This document shows, one piece after another, positions 1 through 10,221 of a DNA stretch of 58,076 nucleotides. The notes under the pieces were generated by a model. It made no database searches. It was not told the DNA's origin and saw only the letters and a list, made by a program, of their open reading frames with translations. The position numbers were made by a program, and so were the translations under genes. The stretch spans positions 117,501-175,576 of the forward strand of contig NZ_LT828550.1 in the NCBI RefSeq assembly GCF_900170035.1, given 5' to 3'. This DNA comes from Desulfamplus magnetovallimortis. Lineage in GTDB: Bacteria > Desulfobacterota > Desulfobacteria > Desulfobacterales > Desulfobacteraceae. Numbering within the stretch: the first letter of the stretch is position 1; each line of letters opens with the position of its first letter.

Positions 1-71
1 AATGACATATCCCACCGGAAAAATAAAATTTTTTAATCAAAAAACAAACCGCTTGATAAGGAGATTTTGTA

Positions 72-641
72 ATGGCAGGAGTTAATAAGGTTATTATCAT
101 AGGAAACCTTGGACGCGATCCTGAGATTATGTACACCCAGCAGGGACTTGCTGTTGTAAGGCTGGCTGTTGCCACATCTGAAGTCTGGATTGACAAAAAT
201 ACCAATGAGAGGCAGGAAAAAACAGAGTGGCACAGGATTACTGTTTTTGGAAAACAGGCTGAAAATTGTGAAAAATTTCTGGCCAAAGGCAGACAGGTCT
301 ATGTTGAGGGCAGACTTGAAACATCCAGCTATGAGAAAGATGGCCAGACTCATTATTCAACAGGTATTATTGCAAATACAGTCCAGTTCCTTGGTGGAAG
401 ACAGGATGGTGGCTCATTTGGTGGAGGACAGGGAGGCGGTTCATTTGGTGGAGGACAGGGTGGTAGCTATCAACCACAGAGACAGGCTCCTCCCCCCAGT
501 CAGGGAGGAGGCGCACAAGGCGGTAACAGTTATCAGGGCGGTGGCTGGAACAACGCTGGCTCCAATAACTCTGCATCATCTCAGTCTCCTGTTTCTCCTG
601 GAAATCAGGGGGGAGTGCCTGAAGATGATATCCCATTCTGA
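72..641 (+). CDS. ssb: Single-stranded DNA-binding protein SSB
   Basis: Binds single-stranded DNA in replication, repair and recombination. The N-terminal OB-fold starts [18 protein letters not shown] and continues with the typical EWHRI and VEGRLET segments up to about residue 108. A Gly/Gln-rich disordered linker follows, then the acidic tip EDDIPF, which in this family recruits partner proteins. At 189 residues the length is normal. The start is fixed by an AAGGAG ribosome binding site 8 bases upstream. The linker contains two near-identical 27-bp units (about 408-461), so it has grown by in-frame tandem duplication. It converges on tyrA, 38 bases away, with no obvious terminator between them. 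Confidence 0.97.
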   Translation: MAGVNKVIIIGNLGRDPEIMYTQQGLAVVRLAVATSEVWIDKNTNERQEKTEWHRITVFGKQAENCEKFLAKGRQVYVEGRLETSSYEKDGQTHYSTGIIANTVQFLGGRQDGGSFGGGQGGGSFGGGQGGSYQPQRQAPPPSQGGGAQGGNSYQGGGWNNAGSNNSASSQSPVSPGNQGGVPEDDIPF

Positions 642-679
642 CAATCCTGATTTTTTGATAAGAATGCTGAGGCAGGGAA

Positions 680-1879
680 CTAAAACCTCTCAATCAGTTT
701 ATCAATAATAAATGTGCTTTCCCGCATGGCCTGTTCACTGAACGGGCCAAACCACTGGGCGATTTCACGGAATCGCTCTGTAAATATCTCCTTGTCACAG
801 TTGTCCAGCATCTCAATCTGATCATTGAGCGACGCTGCAAACTCCTTCAGAATCTCTCTTCTTTCAGGGGTTGCAAAGATGATTTCAGAATAAAGGCCAC
901 TGTCCTGGGCAAAAAGACGCCCCACCATACCAAGCTCAAGCCTATAGATCGGGCTTGAAAATTCAAGGGTTTTGCCAAGATCAATTTTTCTTTTTGAAAG
1001 AAACCTGCCAAAACAGAAGGTTGCAAAATGTCTAAGTGCCTGGACAATATCCATGATCTCGTCATGTTCTGAAGCATCGGAATTTACAACCACAGCTCCC
1101 CATAGGATGAGCTGGTCAATAAGCCATTGGCATTTTTCTCCATATCTGCCAGGGGTGATTGCAATAATCTGCTTGTCAAGGGTGGCACAGGTTGGCCCGA
1201 AAAGAGGATGAAGCCCGATAACAGGGCCTTGATGCTGCTTTAACATCTGCTCCATGGGAAATTTTTTTATACTTGTTAAATCTGCAAGCAATGCATCATC
1301 AGGAATATGTGGTGCAAGGCGTTCAGTCACCGAAAGGGTGACATTTATGGGAACAGATATAATGGCAAGATCAATACCCTGGCAGAGCGTTTCCACACTT
1401 TCCCAGTTATCTTCTGACAGAATTCTTACGTCATATCCTGATGCCCTGAAAAGATTTGCAAAATAGCTTCCCATCTGGCCATATCCACCTGCAATCAAAA
1501 CTTTTCCGCCAGGTTTGATCCCTTGCTGTTTCATCTCAACTGTCTGATGGATTCTGGAGTTTCTTAAAATAACACGGTAAAGATCTTCAATAAAGTCAGC
1601 ATCCACGCCGGAGCTGTTGGCATGGCTGCGAAGTTTGGATATCAGATCTTCCTCCCTTGCCGGATGAAATACAGGCATATTGTGCTCTTTTTTTAGTGCA
1701 ACAACCTTTTTAACCTCTTTGAGGCGTTTTGCAATAAGGGTGAGGATCTGTTCATCAATGTCATCAATGGTGTCACGAAGATTTTTTATCTCTGCTTCAA
1801 AAGGAGTTTGATCTTGTTCTGCGCTCATTAAGTTTCCTTGGTCATTTGTATTTTTGAGTGTATTTGTCTTTTCAGTCAA
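680..1879 (-). CDS. tyrA: Bifunctional chorismate mutase / prephenate dehydrogenase (T-protein)
   Basis: Converts chorismate to prephenate and then, with NAD, to 4-hydroxyphenylpyruvate in tyrosine synthesis. An AroQ-type chorismate mutase domain (about residues 30-115, containing LRDTIDDIDEQILTLIAKR) precedes a Rossmann prephenate dehydrogenase domain (GGYGQMGSYFANLF near residue 132, then a conserved GLHPLFGP segment). The order and the 399-residue length match the enterobacterial-type TyrA fusion. The first ATG overlaps the end of the upstream CNBD gene by 8 bases, so the two are probably translationally coupled. An internal Met at residue 18 is a possible alternative start. Confidence 0.93.
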   Translation of the reverse strand: MTEKTNTLKNTNDQGNLMSAEQDQTPFEAEIKNLRDTIDDIDEQILTLIAKRLKEVKKVVALKKEHNMPVFHPAREEDLISKLRSHANSSGVDADFIEDLYRVILRNSRIHQTVEMKQQGIKPGGKVLIAGGYGQMGSYFANLFRASGYDVRILSEDNWESVETLCQGIDLAIISVPINVTLSVTERLAPHIPDDALLADLTSIKKFPMEQMLKQHQGPVIGLHPLFGPTCATLDKQIIAITPGRYGEKCQWLIDQLILWGAVVVNSDASEHDEIMDIVQALRHFATFCFGRFLSKRKIDLGKTLEFSSPIYRLELGMVGRLFAQDSGLYSEIIFATPERREILKEFAASLNDQIEMLDNCDKEIFTERFREIAQWFGPFSEQAMRESTFIIDKLIERF

Positions 1880-2327
1880 TATATAGTCGGGGATTGTTCT
1901 CTCCCTTTAGTTTGGCGTTAGCTTTTCGTAACCTGCTGCAAAGCTCCACAACAAGTCCCTTTAATATTGAAGGATGTTGCTCAAGAAGATTGTAGAAGTC
2001 ACTGCTTTCAAGGCGAAGCAGTTTACAGTCGGTTTTGCAGACAACATCTGCTGATCTTGGCTTGTTGTCGAGAAGTGCCATTTCACCGAAAAACTGGCCA
2101 GGCTGGAGTTCATCAATGACAAATTCAATCTGGTCAGTTTCCATGACAACATTGGCCTCTCCCTTGATAAGTATATAGAGGGCATTGGCTTTTTCAGATT
2201 CCTTTATAACTGTGTCTCCCTGTTTTTCGTCAATCAGAACAAAACGGGTGGCAAGAAGTTCCATTTCATCTTCCTTAAGAGACTGGAACAGTGAAACTGA
2301 TTTGATATATTCAATAATATTTACCAT
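1872..2327 (-). CDS. Cyclic nucleotide-binding domain protein
   Basis: A single stand-alone CNBD (Crp/PKA-R-like beta barrel) of 151 residues, soluble, with no DNA-binding domain. The phosphate-binding-cassette region reads GQFFGEMALLDNKPRSADV, a good match to the family GE.aLl...R.A signature. A strong AGGGAGGA Shine-Dalgarno lies just upstream of the ATG. It overlaps tyrA by 8 bases and probably shares its transcript. Family members bind cAMP, cGMP or other nucleotides and regulate partners; the ligand and partner here are unknown. A similar short CNBD protein is encoded at 56660-57127. Confidence 0.85.
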   Translation of the reverse strand: MVNIIEYIKSVSLFQSLKEDEMELLATRFVLIDEKQGDTVIKESEKANALYILIKGEANVVMETDQIEFVIDELQPGQFFGEMALLDNKPRSADVVCKTDCKLLRLESSDFYNLLEQHPSILKGLVVELCSRLRKANAKLKGENNPRLYID

Positions 2328-2444
2328 TAGTGTCCTCCCTGTTGTTCTTGAAAGATTTGATGAAATTGTTAATAAAATTTTTTATTAATAAATTTGTAAA
2401 ATTGCCGATTTCAAGATTTTATAACTCATAACTTATTGAAATTA

Positions 2445-5400
2445 TTAATAGCGATCTTGGTGTTGCAGACTTTTTACGAGATCATCATCATTGTCATGAA
2501 AAATTGAAATGATATCTTCAATGACCATGTAGAATGTAGGTACCAGAGCCAGAGTAATTATAGTCGCAAATAGTATGCCAAATCCAAGGGATATTGCCAT
2601 GGGAATCATGAACCTTGCCTGTCTTGATGTCTCAAAGATCATGGGGGCAAGCCCGCCAAAGGTTGTAAGGGTTGTCAGCATGATAGCCCTGAATCTTTGC
2701 TTTCCTGACTGGAAAATTGCTTCACGGGCAGACATATCCTTGTTTCTTCTTTTTCTGTTTGCAAAGTCAACCATCACAAGTGAATCATTTACCACAACGC
2801 CGGAAAGGGCAACAAGCCCGAAGAGGCTCATAAGAGATAGTGAAAAGCCAAGCATGATGTGGCCAAGAACTGCCCCCACAATACCAAAAGGAATACAGCA
2901 CATGATAACCATTGGTTGAATATAGCTTTTAAAGGGAATGGCAAGAAGTGCATATATGCCAAAAAGTGCCATGTAAAGTCCGGAAACAAGGCTGTCTGTA
3001 CTCTCCCGCATGTCGGCATGGCGTCCCTGAAGCTGGCTTGTAAGTCCCGGGAACTGCTGCTTTAGTCTTGGCATGATATCTATATTTATCTCTGTTATGA
3101 TACGGTCTGTTTCGTCCCTTGGTACAACATTTGCCGAAACAGTGCTTACCCTTCGGCCTTCTCGCCTTTCAATGGATGTATATGCCCTTCCTCTCTCCAT
3201 GGTGACCACATCACGAAGCAGAACCTCCCTGTTGTCAGGTGCATGTATTATAAGAGTCTCAAGACTGTTTTCATGGATACGTTCAGATTCAGGGAGGCGT
3301 ATAATGACGCTTACCTCGTTTCTGCCCCTCTGCAAGGCCATTGCTTCTGTGCCGTAATATGCATGCCTAACCTGAAGTGCAACATCCCTTGCGCCAAGAC
3401 CCATTGAACGGCCAAGTGGCAGCATTTTGAAATCAAGCTGCTCCTTTCCTCTTGCGGAACCATCATCAATATCCTTTGTTGATGGAAACGAGGATAGTTC
3501 ATCAGCAAGGGCAGCACATGCAGCTTTAAGGGTATCAATGTCACGGTGGCTCAACTCTATGGCAAGGGAAGAGCCAGAACCTGGGCCGCCTCTGTCTGCC
3601 TGGAACAGAATACTTTCAAGGCCCGGGATATCCCCCACTGCAATGCGCCACAGTTCTGTAACCTTAGTGGTTGAAAGGGGACGGATATCAGGTGGAGTCA
3701 TGATGATTCGTGATGATATGGAGTTCCCGTTTACAATGGCTGAGTATCCTGTGGAGAGGATATCCTTCCCGTTTTCAGCAATTACCTTTTCCGCAGCATT
3801 GGATATGAGATTCAGCACATGAGCCGCCTTTTCATCAGAGCTTCCGTAGGGCAGTGTTGCTGTGACATAAGCATAATCAGACTCAACCCTTGGCATAAGA
3901 GTTGTTGTGATTCTGCCGCTTTTGACATACCCTCCCACAATCAAGAGAATGGCAATTGCAACAGAAAGGGTAATGTATCGGTTTGCAAGCACAAAATTAA
4001 GAAATGGCCCGTATATTTTTTCTATGAAAATTAAAAGCCACCGGCTTACGTACTGCTGTTTATTGATGAGCCAGCTCATAATTTTTCCAGGCTTGCTTCT
4101 GTGTGAAAGGTGTGCCGGAAGTATGAAAAGACTCTCAACAAGGGATACCATAAAAACTACAATCACAACGATGGGAATCACTTTAAATATTTTTCCCATC
4201 ATGCCCGGAACAAACATAATGGGCATAAATGCCACAACATTGGTAAGAATACTGAAGACAACCGGTACCCCGACCTCCTTTGTACCTGCAATGGCAGCAT
4301 TTAGAAAAGAGCTTTGTTGTTCCCTTTGTGAATATATGTTTTCGCCCACAACAATGGCATCATCCACCACAATACCAAGGGTTACAATAAAAGCGAACAT
4401 TGAAATAACATTTATGGAAAAGTCTGTTACGGGAAGCAGGGTAAATGATCCAAGTACAGAGATTGGAATTCCCAAAGCAACCCAGAATGCAAGTCTTATT
4501 TCCAGAAAAAGGGCAAGGAATATAAATACAAGGCAGAGACCAAAGCATCCGTTTTTTACAAGAAGCTCTGCACGCTGTCTGAAGATTTCTGATCTGTCAC
4601 TTGTAAGGGAAATTGCAACTCCTTCGGGAAGTGACGCTTCAAAAATTTCAACCTCTCTTTTAACAGCCTCTGCAACTTCAAGGGGTTTTTGATCTCCCAC
4701 CCTATAAACCTCTATCTCTATGGATGGTTTGCCATTAAATGTGCCGTAGCTGTTGGAATCTGAAAAACCTTCTTTAATTGTGGCAATATCTTCTAACAGT
4801 ACTTCAGAGGCATCTTCGGGGGTTATAATGGGAAGACGGGCATACTCCATTGCAAACTCCCGCCGCTCCTTCATTCTCACCATTATCTCCCCTCCACGGC
4901 TTTTGATGCTCCCTCCGGGAAGTTCAACAGAGGCGTTTTGAATACGATTTGCAACATCTCTGAGGGTAAGACCATAACGCCGAAGATTCTCCTGGGGAAC
5001 CTCAACATGGATTTCATAATCTCTTATTCCGACAAGCTCTGCCTGGGTGATATCCGGATCCTGCAGAAGCATGTCCCTAAATCCTTCTGCGATCTCTCTT
5101 AAAACAGCCTGGGGAATATCTCCGTAAATGGCATACCCTATAACCTGCCTTCGTCTTGTTGCCACAGTAACCATTGGGGTTTCAGCTTCATCTGGAAAGG
5201 ATGAAATTGCCTTGACTTCGCTTTCAACCTCCTGGGCAAAACTTCTGACATCCACACCGTCCTGAACCTCAATGGAGATAATTGCTCTTCCTTCCGAGGC
5301 TGTGGAGTTCATCTCTTTTATGCCGTCAAGACCCTGTACCGCCTCTTCAACAGCAAGCACAATACCACGCTCAACCTCTTCCGGGCTTGCTCCTGGATAG

Positions 5401-5693
5401 CTTACAGAGATATTGACAATTCCCATTTCAAAATCAGGAAAAACCTCCTGTTTGATGGAACTTGCCATAAAAAGTCCGCCCACAAGAAGAACAAGCATCA
5501 TAAGGTTTGCTGCAACGGAGTTGCCGGCCATCCAGGGAATAGCACCTTTGTAACTGACAATCTCTCTGTTTTTGTCTGGTCTGTATCCATTTGGATCTGG
5601 GTTGTATCCATTTGGATTTGACTTGTGTTCATCCGAGGCTGGTTTGGCTTCATTTGAATTTGATATATATCCGGAATTATTAGAGTCTGTCAT
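2445..5693 (-). CDS. RND-family efflux permease (inner membrane pump)
   Basis: Proton-driven inner-membrane pump of a tripartite efflux system. At 1082 residues it has RND length: an N-terminal membrane segment (ANLMMLVLLVGGLFMASSI), a porter domain, a central bundle with the motif FIVTLGIVVDDAIVVGENIY (paired Asp in TM4), then a second porter domain and TM bundle with VALSGVVVNDSLVMVDFAN. Its sequence resembles the HAE/AcrB-like group rather than heavy-metal CusA pumps. The first about 45 residues are hydrophilic with an imperfect repeat around NPNGY, unusual for an RND N-terminus. It overlaps the adaptor gene by 4 bases (last gene of the operon). Substrate is not predictable. Confidence 0.93.
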   Translation of the reverse strand: MTDSNNSGYISNSNEAKPASDEHKSNPNGYNPDPNGYRPDKNREIVSYKGAIPWMAGNSVAANLMMLVLLVGGLFMASSIKQEVFPDFEMGIVNISVSYPGASPEEVERGIVLAVEEAVQGLDGIKEMNSTASEGRAIISIEVQDGVDVRSFAQEVESEVKAISSFPDEAETPMVTVATRRRQVIGYAIYGDIPQAVLREIAEGFRDMLLQDPDITQAELVGIRDYEIHVEVPQENLRRYGLTLRDVANRIQNASVELPGGSIKSRGGEIMVRMKERREFAMEYARLPIITPEDASEVLLEDIATIKEGFSDSNSYGTFNGKPSIEIEVYRVGDQKPLEVAEAVKREVEIFEASLPEGVAISLTSDRSEIFRQRAELLVKNGCFGLCLVFIFLALFLEIRLAFWVALGIPISVLGSFTLLPVTDFSINVISMFAFIVTLGIVVDDAIVVGENIYSQREQQSSFLNAAIAGTKEVGVPVVFSILTNVVAFMPIMFVPGMMGKIFKVIPIVVIVVFMVSLVESLFILPAHLSHRSKPGKIMSWLINKQQYVSRWLLIFIEKIYGPFLNFVLANRYITLSVAIAILLIVGGYVKSGRITTTLMPRVESDYAYVTATLPYGSSDEKAAHVLNLISNAAEKVIAENGKDILSTGYSAIVNGNSISSRIIMTPPDIRPLSTTKVTELWRIAVGDIPGLESILFQADRGGPGSGSSLAIELSHRDIDTLKAACAALADELSSFPSTKDIDDGSARGKEQLDFKMLPLGRSMGLGARDVALQVRHAYYGTEAMALQRGRNEVSVIIRLPESERIHENSLETLIIHAPDNREVLLRDVVTMERGRAYTSIERREGRRVSTVSANVVPRDETDRIITEINIDIMPRLKQQFPGLTSQLQGRHADMRESTDSLVSGLYMALFGIYALLAIPFKSYIQPMVIMCCIPFGIVGAVLGHIMLGFSLSLMSLFGLVALSGVVVNDSLVMVDFANRKRRNKDMSAREAIFQSGKQRFRAIMLTTLTTFGGLAPMIFETSRQARFMIPMAISLGFGILFATIITLALVPTFYMVIEDIISIFHDNDDDLVKSLQHQDRY

Positions 5694-6997
5694 GGTTTTT
5701 CTCCGGAAAGCTTGCTTATGGCCATGCCATCCACAGGTGAAGAAAGTTCTGAGATAACAATTTCATCTCCTGATGCAATTCCGTTTCCCTGGGCTATAAA
5801 AAAATAGTCCCTGTTTTTCCAGATCACATCAATATCCTTTATAAAAAGGCGATTATCCTTTACTATCCATATCTTGTCTCCATCCCTTGCAACATTTCTG
5901 GGAAGAGGTAGGATATGTTCAATGGTTTTTCCCTTAATATCGGCTGTGACATAACTACCAAGCAGCAGTGGAGATTTTTTATCCTCGTTAAGTCCCAGAG
6001 GGTCCATGATACGGATAAGAACTCTTGCCATTCTGCTTTTATCACTTAAATCTCCAAGAAGCCGTATAACTTCTCCCTTGTGCATTACACCCTCTTTTGT
6101 TGTGATCTCTACTGTGCTGCCTTTCTCTATGGTGTTATTCTCCGTGATGCTGCCGTCCTCTTTCAAGGTATCTTTTTCTTTGGAACTAACTTTTTCTGTT
6201 ATTTTAATACTCTTTTTTATCCCTTTTTTTTCATTTGCATTTGTTAGGGGAATAGATATCCATTTAAGATGATCAACGGGAACTGCAGCTTCCACACGAT
6301 ATGAATCCGTACCTGTGACAGTTGCAAGTGCCTGCTGTGATGATATGGTTGAACCTGTCTCTATATTGACTTCCATCACCATACAATTGAAAGGAGCGTG
6401 AATTACAGTTCTTGAAAGGTTAAGCTTTGCACGTTCAAGATCTGTTTCTATGGCTGCAATATCTGCCTTTATCTGCTCAAGTTGAGGCACTCTCAAGGCA
6501 AGATTGCTGTCCTTGATTGATTTTCCTGTTGTGCGCTGCATGAGCTGAACCTCTGCCTTTGCCACCTCCTGACGCCCCATTTCAAGCTTAAGGGATGCCT
6601 TTGCACTATCAAGAAGAGCCTTCTGTTGCCTTACTGTCAGCTCATAATCTTCCCTGTCAAGTTTAAGCATCACATCACCTTTGCGAAAAATGCCGCCTGG
6701 AATAAAAGAGTCTGCCATTTCAACAATATATCCGCTGACCCTTGAGCCAAGTGAAAGGTTGCGGGATGGGACAACTTCTCCCATGGCTGTTAAAACCACA
6801 GCGTGGCTTTTTTCTTCAAGAATCATTGTCTCCACAAGTGGGGGGCGGGGAACAGGTTTTTGCCGCATGGCAACAGGCTTGGTATCATATAGGTGCTTTG
6901 CAGCTGCAACACCTGCTGCAACTATCAGGAGAGGGAGCAAAATCCTGATAAGACGTACAATCAAGTGGGGTCTTTTTCTGATTTGTTGATCTGTCAT
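5690..6997 (-). CDS. RND efflux periplasmic adaptor (membrane fusion protein)
   Basis: Periplasmic adaptor bridging the RND pump and the outer-membrane channel. It has an N-terminal membrane anchor (LIRILLPLLIVAAGVAAA), a lipoyl-like half with SRVSGYIVEMADSFIPGG, an alpha-hairpin of heptad character (about residues 120-200, LTVRQQKALLDSAKASL), and a second lipoyl half with VIHAPFNCMVMEV. A Lys/Glu/Thr-rich insertion (about residues 255-300) interrupts the beta-barrel domain and lengthens the protein to 435 residues. It overlaps the downstream pump and the upstream channel gene by 4 bases each, typical translational coupling. Confidence 0.92.
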   Translation of the reverse strand: MTDQQIRKRPHLIVRLIRILLPLLIVAAGVAAAKHLYDTKPVAMRQKPVPRPPLVETMILEEKSHAVVLTAMGEVVPSRNLSLGSRVSGYIVEMADSFIPGGIFRKGDVMLKLDREDYELTVRQQKALLDSAKASLKLEMGRQEVAKAEVQLMQRTTGKSIKDSNLALRVPQLEQIKADIAAIETDLERAKLNLSRTVIHAPFNCMVMEVNIETGSTISSQQALATVTGTDSYRVEAAVPVDHLKWISIPLTNANEKKGIKKSIKITEKVSSKEKDTLKEDGSITENNTIEKGSTVEITTKEGVMHKGEVIRLLGDLSDKSRMARVLIRIMDPLGLNEDKKSPLLLGSYVTADIKGKTIEHILPLPRNVARDGDKIWIVKDNRLFIKDIDVIWKNRDYFFIAQGNGIASGDEIVISELSSPVDGMAISKLSGEKP

Positions 6998-8475
6998 TTT
7001 ATTTGTTCCATTTCAAACGAGTATCTTGTTTTTGTCCAGTTACCTCCAAGTGCCCTGTGAAGGGTAACCCGATCCTGGAAAAGGAGTACCTGTTGTTTTA
7101 AAAGAGATAGTTCAAGGTTCTGTACATTGATCTGTTCCGTTACAAAGGGAAGAAAGGGATCAAGTCCGTTTATGTAGCGGTTTTTTGCCTCTTCCATGGC
7201 AAGTTTGGCTGCTTCAAGCTCTGCTTCCATAAGCTCTATCCATTTTATGCGTGACTTTTCAGATGCCACTGCATTTTCCACTTCCATAATGGCTGTATAT
7301 ACTGTCTCTCTGTAGTTTATAAGGCTTTGATCAACAACAGCTTCTGCAATCTCAAGGGATGCTTTATGTGCTCCACCGTCAAAAATATCACCAGCAACAT
7401 GGGCAGCAAGTGACAAAACCCATTGTTTTAAAATGTTGTCAAGGGTAGTGTGCTGAACAAGGAGGCTTCCGGTCAGGTTGAGGGATGGCAGACGCTCATT
7501 CATAACCTGCAACTGGTTCCACCTGGATGAGACAAACCTCATGTAAGCTGCCCTTATATCCGGCCTTTGAAACAGAAGCTCCGAAGGAAGGCCGTCATCC
7601 GGTAAGGGGGGAAAATCTCCTGGCATATTTTTAAGGTCAATGGTCTCAACAGAAGTAATCTCAACCGGAGCCTTTCCTGTGAGAAGAGCTATGGAATTGA
7701 TAAGATTCCTCTCTCTTAACTCCACAGACGGGATTTTTGCAAGGGTTCTTGCAAGCACTTCCCTTTGCTGAAGAATATCAAGAACCGTTGACATTGCATT
7801 TCTAAAACGAAGCTCCAGAAGATCAAGGATCATTTTGTTGATTTCAACCTGACTTCTGATAAGAGCAAGCTCTTCACGAACAGAGATCAATGAAAACCAG
7901 TTGCCGGCAACTTCTGCTGCCACTGACATGGCAGCACTCTCAAGGTCAAATCCTGTGGCCATGGTCTTGTGTTCCGCCTCCTGTATTGCTGCATTGATAT
8001 TTCCCCAAAGATCAATTTCATAGGAAGCGGCAGGCCCTATCGAAAAATAGTTGTTTGAGTCTGCTGACTCATCTCTCTCCTGCCTTGAAGCTGATGCACT
8101 GTATGTTATGGATGGAAAAAGGGCTGCTTTGCCGGAATTTTCAGAGGCTTTTGCCTGCCTTAACCTTGCAGATGCCTCCTTTATTGTGAAATTACCTTCA
8201 AGTGCTTTTTCAATCAGCTCATTTAATTCCCTGCATCCAAATGTTTCCCACCAGGGAGATTTAGTTTCTGCGGAGATGCTGTTCTGCTTGTCATTTTTAT
8301 TAAAGGTATAGTGTGCAGGCATGGTTTCAGTTGCCTGTGGCAGGGGTGGCAGGTTTTTAATCTCCTTAAGTGATCTTCCAGAGCATCCTGTAAAACACAT
8401 TAATCCTGCTGAAATAAAAACAATAGAGATGAGTATTATTGATATTTTTGAACATGTTAGTTGGTTGTATTTCAT
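6994..8475 (-). CDS. Outer-membrane efflux lipoprotein (TolC/NodT family)
   Basis: Outer-membrane channel of the tripartite efflux pump. The product begins MKYNQLTCSKIS with a hydrophobic signal and a lipobox-like CFTGC (acyl Cys at residue 31), followed by two outer-membrane-efflux repeats (SASRQERDE... and LNLTGSLLVQ... halves) with long helical segments. I chose the ATG at 8475 because an AAGGA ribosome binding site lies 8 bases upstream; the open frame continues to an ATG at 8514 that lacks one. It overlaps the adaptor gene by 4 bases. Confidence 0.9.
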   Translation of the reverse strand: MKYNQLTCSKISIILISIVFISAGLMCFTGCSGRSLKEIKNLPPLPQATETMPAHYTFNKNDKQNSISAETKSPWWETFGCRELNELIEKALEGNFTIKEASARLRQAKASENSGKAALFPSITYSASASRQERDESADSNNYFSIGPAASYEIDLWGNINAAIQEAEHKTMATGFDLESAAMSVAAEVAGNWFSLISVREELALIRSQVEINKMILDLLELRFRNAMSTVLDILQQREVLARTLAKIPSVELRERNLINSIALLTGKAPVEITSVETIDLKNMPGDFPPLPDDGLPSELLFQRPDIRAAYMRFVSSRWNQLQVMNERLPSLNLTGSLLVQHTTLDNILKQWVLSLAAHVAGDIFDGGAHKASLEIAEAVVDQSLINYRETVYTAIMEVENAVASEKSRIKWIELMEAELEAAKLAMEEAKNRYINGLDPFLPFVTEQINVQNLELSLLKQQVLLFQDRVTLHRALGGNWTKTRYSFEMEQIK

Positions 8476-8527
8476 GTCATGATTCCTTGGTATAGAGAGT
8501 GTTTCATACGCCATTATTTAAGCAATA

Positions 8528-9988
8528 TCAATTGTTTTCAGCAGGTATGACACGCCCCATTGAGAGGAAAACACCGGCAAATCCCATTCCTGCAAAAAGC
8601 ATCATTGCGCTTTGCAGGCTTTGGAGAAACTGTGATGATGTAGCCTGATTAACAGGAGAATCCCCCATATATCTGGCAATCAGTACAGCCGAAATTGTCA
8701 TGCTGGCAAGCATTCCAAGTGTTCTCATTGTTGCAGCAAGGCTTGATGCCTGGCCATATGCATTCTGGGGCACACTGTTCATTATGACAGTTATATTTGG
8801 CGAAGAGAAAAATCCGTATCCTGTTCCCATCAGTACAAAAATCGTAATTATTTTTTGTATGGATGTATCGCTGTTGATGCCTGTTGCAAGTAAAAGCCCT
8901 GCTGTACATATTGCCATGCCAAAAGTTGCAATACGACCGGGGTAAATCCTGTCAGCAAGTCTTCCTGCAACAGGAGAGAGAAGGCATTGCACAATGGTCT
9001 GGATAATAAGAAGCATTCCGGCTGTTTTGGCAGAAAGCCCCTTGACTCCCTGAAGGTAGAGGCTGAAAAAGAAAATAATCCCGAAACTTGCAGCATAATT
9101 TATCAGGGTTGCAATCACCGTAAAGCCAAGTATCCGGTTTTTCATTATCATTTTTATATTAAGAAGCGGAAAGGCTACCCTTGATTCCACAAAAAGAAAC
9201 AGCATAAGTCCGAGAACTCCGGTTATTGTAAGAAATTTGGATTGAGGAAAAATATCAGCACCGGAAATTCCTGTAATCAAAAGCCCGAGGGATACCATAT
9301 ATATAAGGGAGCCTCTGTAGTCAATCTGCTGTTCCGGTGCTCCTTTCCAGTCGCCCTTAAGCTGCACAATGCTTAATCCAAGTGCAGCAGCAGCCACCAA
9401 TGTCGTAAGTATAAAAAGGGCTCTCCATCCTGCGTGGGAGACTATAAATCCACCAAGTGCAGGGCCTGCGGAAAGTCCTGCATAGACAGATGCTACAATA
9501 ATGCCCATGCTGCGCCCCCGTCGTGAGGGCGGTACAACAGAAGAGAGTATTGCAACGCTTGTGGTGGTGATGAGCGATACGGAAAGTCCCTGGAAAAAGC
9601 GCATAAAAAGAAACATCTCCATGGAACCTGAAAGGGCAAGCATAAGCGTTGTAACTGTAAATCCTGAAAGCCCTGCAAGGAAAACCTTTTTTCTGCCCAT
9701 GATATCTGCAACCTGACCTGCCGGCATCAGAAGAAGAGTCACTCCAAGCATATATACCATCTCGGCAAGTCCCAACTGAAAAGCACTTGCCGAAAAATGA
9801 CGGCCGATGGATGGCAGGGCAACACCTACGCCTGACATCATGAAAGGCGTTATAAACTGTACAATGCACACAACCGCTGTGGTCATGGCTTCGCTTGTAT
9901 TTTTTTCACTGCTCTTTTCTGAACTACTTTGAATCGAGTCGTCACACTTTTTTGTATCTGCTTTATTTTTTTCTGCTGGGGAAATCAT
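8528..9988 (-). CDS. MFS drug-exporter (DHA2-like, 14-TM type)
   Basis: Major facilitator permease, probably drug/proton antiport at the inner membrane. The MFS signature between TM2 and TM3 reads GQVADIMGRKKVFLAG, and the TM5 antiporter motif appears as GLSAGPALGGFIVSHAGWRALF. About 486 residues with many hydrophobic segments fits the DHA2/EmrB group. The open frame extends to an ATG at 10147, but the extension (about 53 residues, Lys/Ser-rich) does not look like MFS sequence; an ATG at 9988 (MISPAEKNK) with AAGGAA about 13 bases upstream is a more plausible start. It lies 52 bases upstream of the channel gene start, making it the first gene of a four-gene efflux operon. Confidence 0.88.
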   Translation of the reverse strand: MISPAEKNKADTKKCDDSIQSSSEKSSEKNTSEAMTTAVVCIVQFITPFMMSGVGVALPSIGRHFSASAFQLGLAEMVYMLGVTLLLMPAGQVADIMGRKKVFLAGLSGFTVTTLMLALSGSMEMFLFMRFFQGLSVSLITTTSVAILSSVVPPSRRGRSMGIIVASVYAGLSAGPALGGFIVSHAGWRALFILTTLVAAAALGLSIVQLKGDWKGAPEQQIDYRGSLIYMVSLGLLITGISGADIFPQSKFLTITGVLGLMLFLFVESRVAFPLLNIKMIMKNRILGFTVIATLINYAASFGIIFFFSLYLQGVKGLSAKTAGMLLIIQTIVQCLLSPVAGRLADRIYPGRIATFGMAICTAGLLLATGINSDTSIQKIITIFVLMGTGYGFFSSPNITVIMNSVPQNAYGQASSLAATMRTLGMLASMTISAVLIARYMGDSPVNQATSSQFLQSLQSAMMLFAGMGFAGVFLSMGRVIPAENN

Positions 9989-10221
9989 TGTGGTTAAGCT
10001 GTTCCTTGATTTATCTTTTGATTGTTTTCTTTTGTCTGGATAAGTTGCCCAGGCTAATGAATAGAGACCCCATTTTAAACTGTTGTTTTCCGGAAAGCTA
10101 TAGTTGTTTTTAATGAAAACGCAAATAAAGAATGGTTTTTTATGCAAAAAAAATATTTTTTCGGGATGGAATGGGTATATGGTTTTAATTTTTTATTTTA
10201 ATAAAAACAAATATATAAACA

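Noticed and set aside
169-708. 179-codon frame overlapping ssb
   Set aside because: Arg/His-rich out-of-frame translation of the Gly/Gln-rich ssb linker.
3907-4692. 261-codon open frame opposite the RND pump
   Set aside because: Lies wholly antisense to a well-supported pump gene and reads as low-quality sequence with no family features.
9989-10147. N-terminal extension of the MFS exporter
   Set aside because: The extra 53 residues lack MFS character; a later ATG fits better, although this is not proven.
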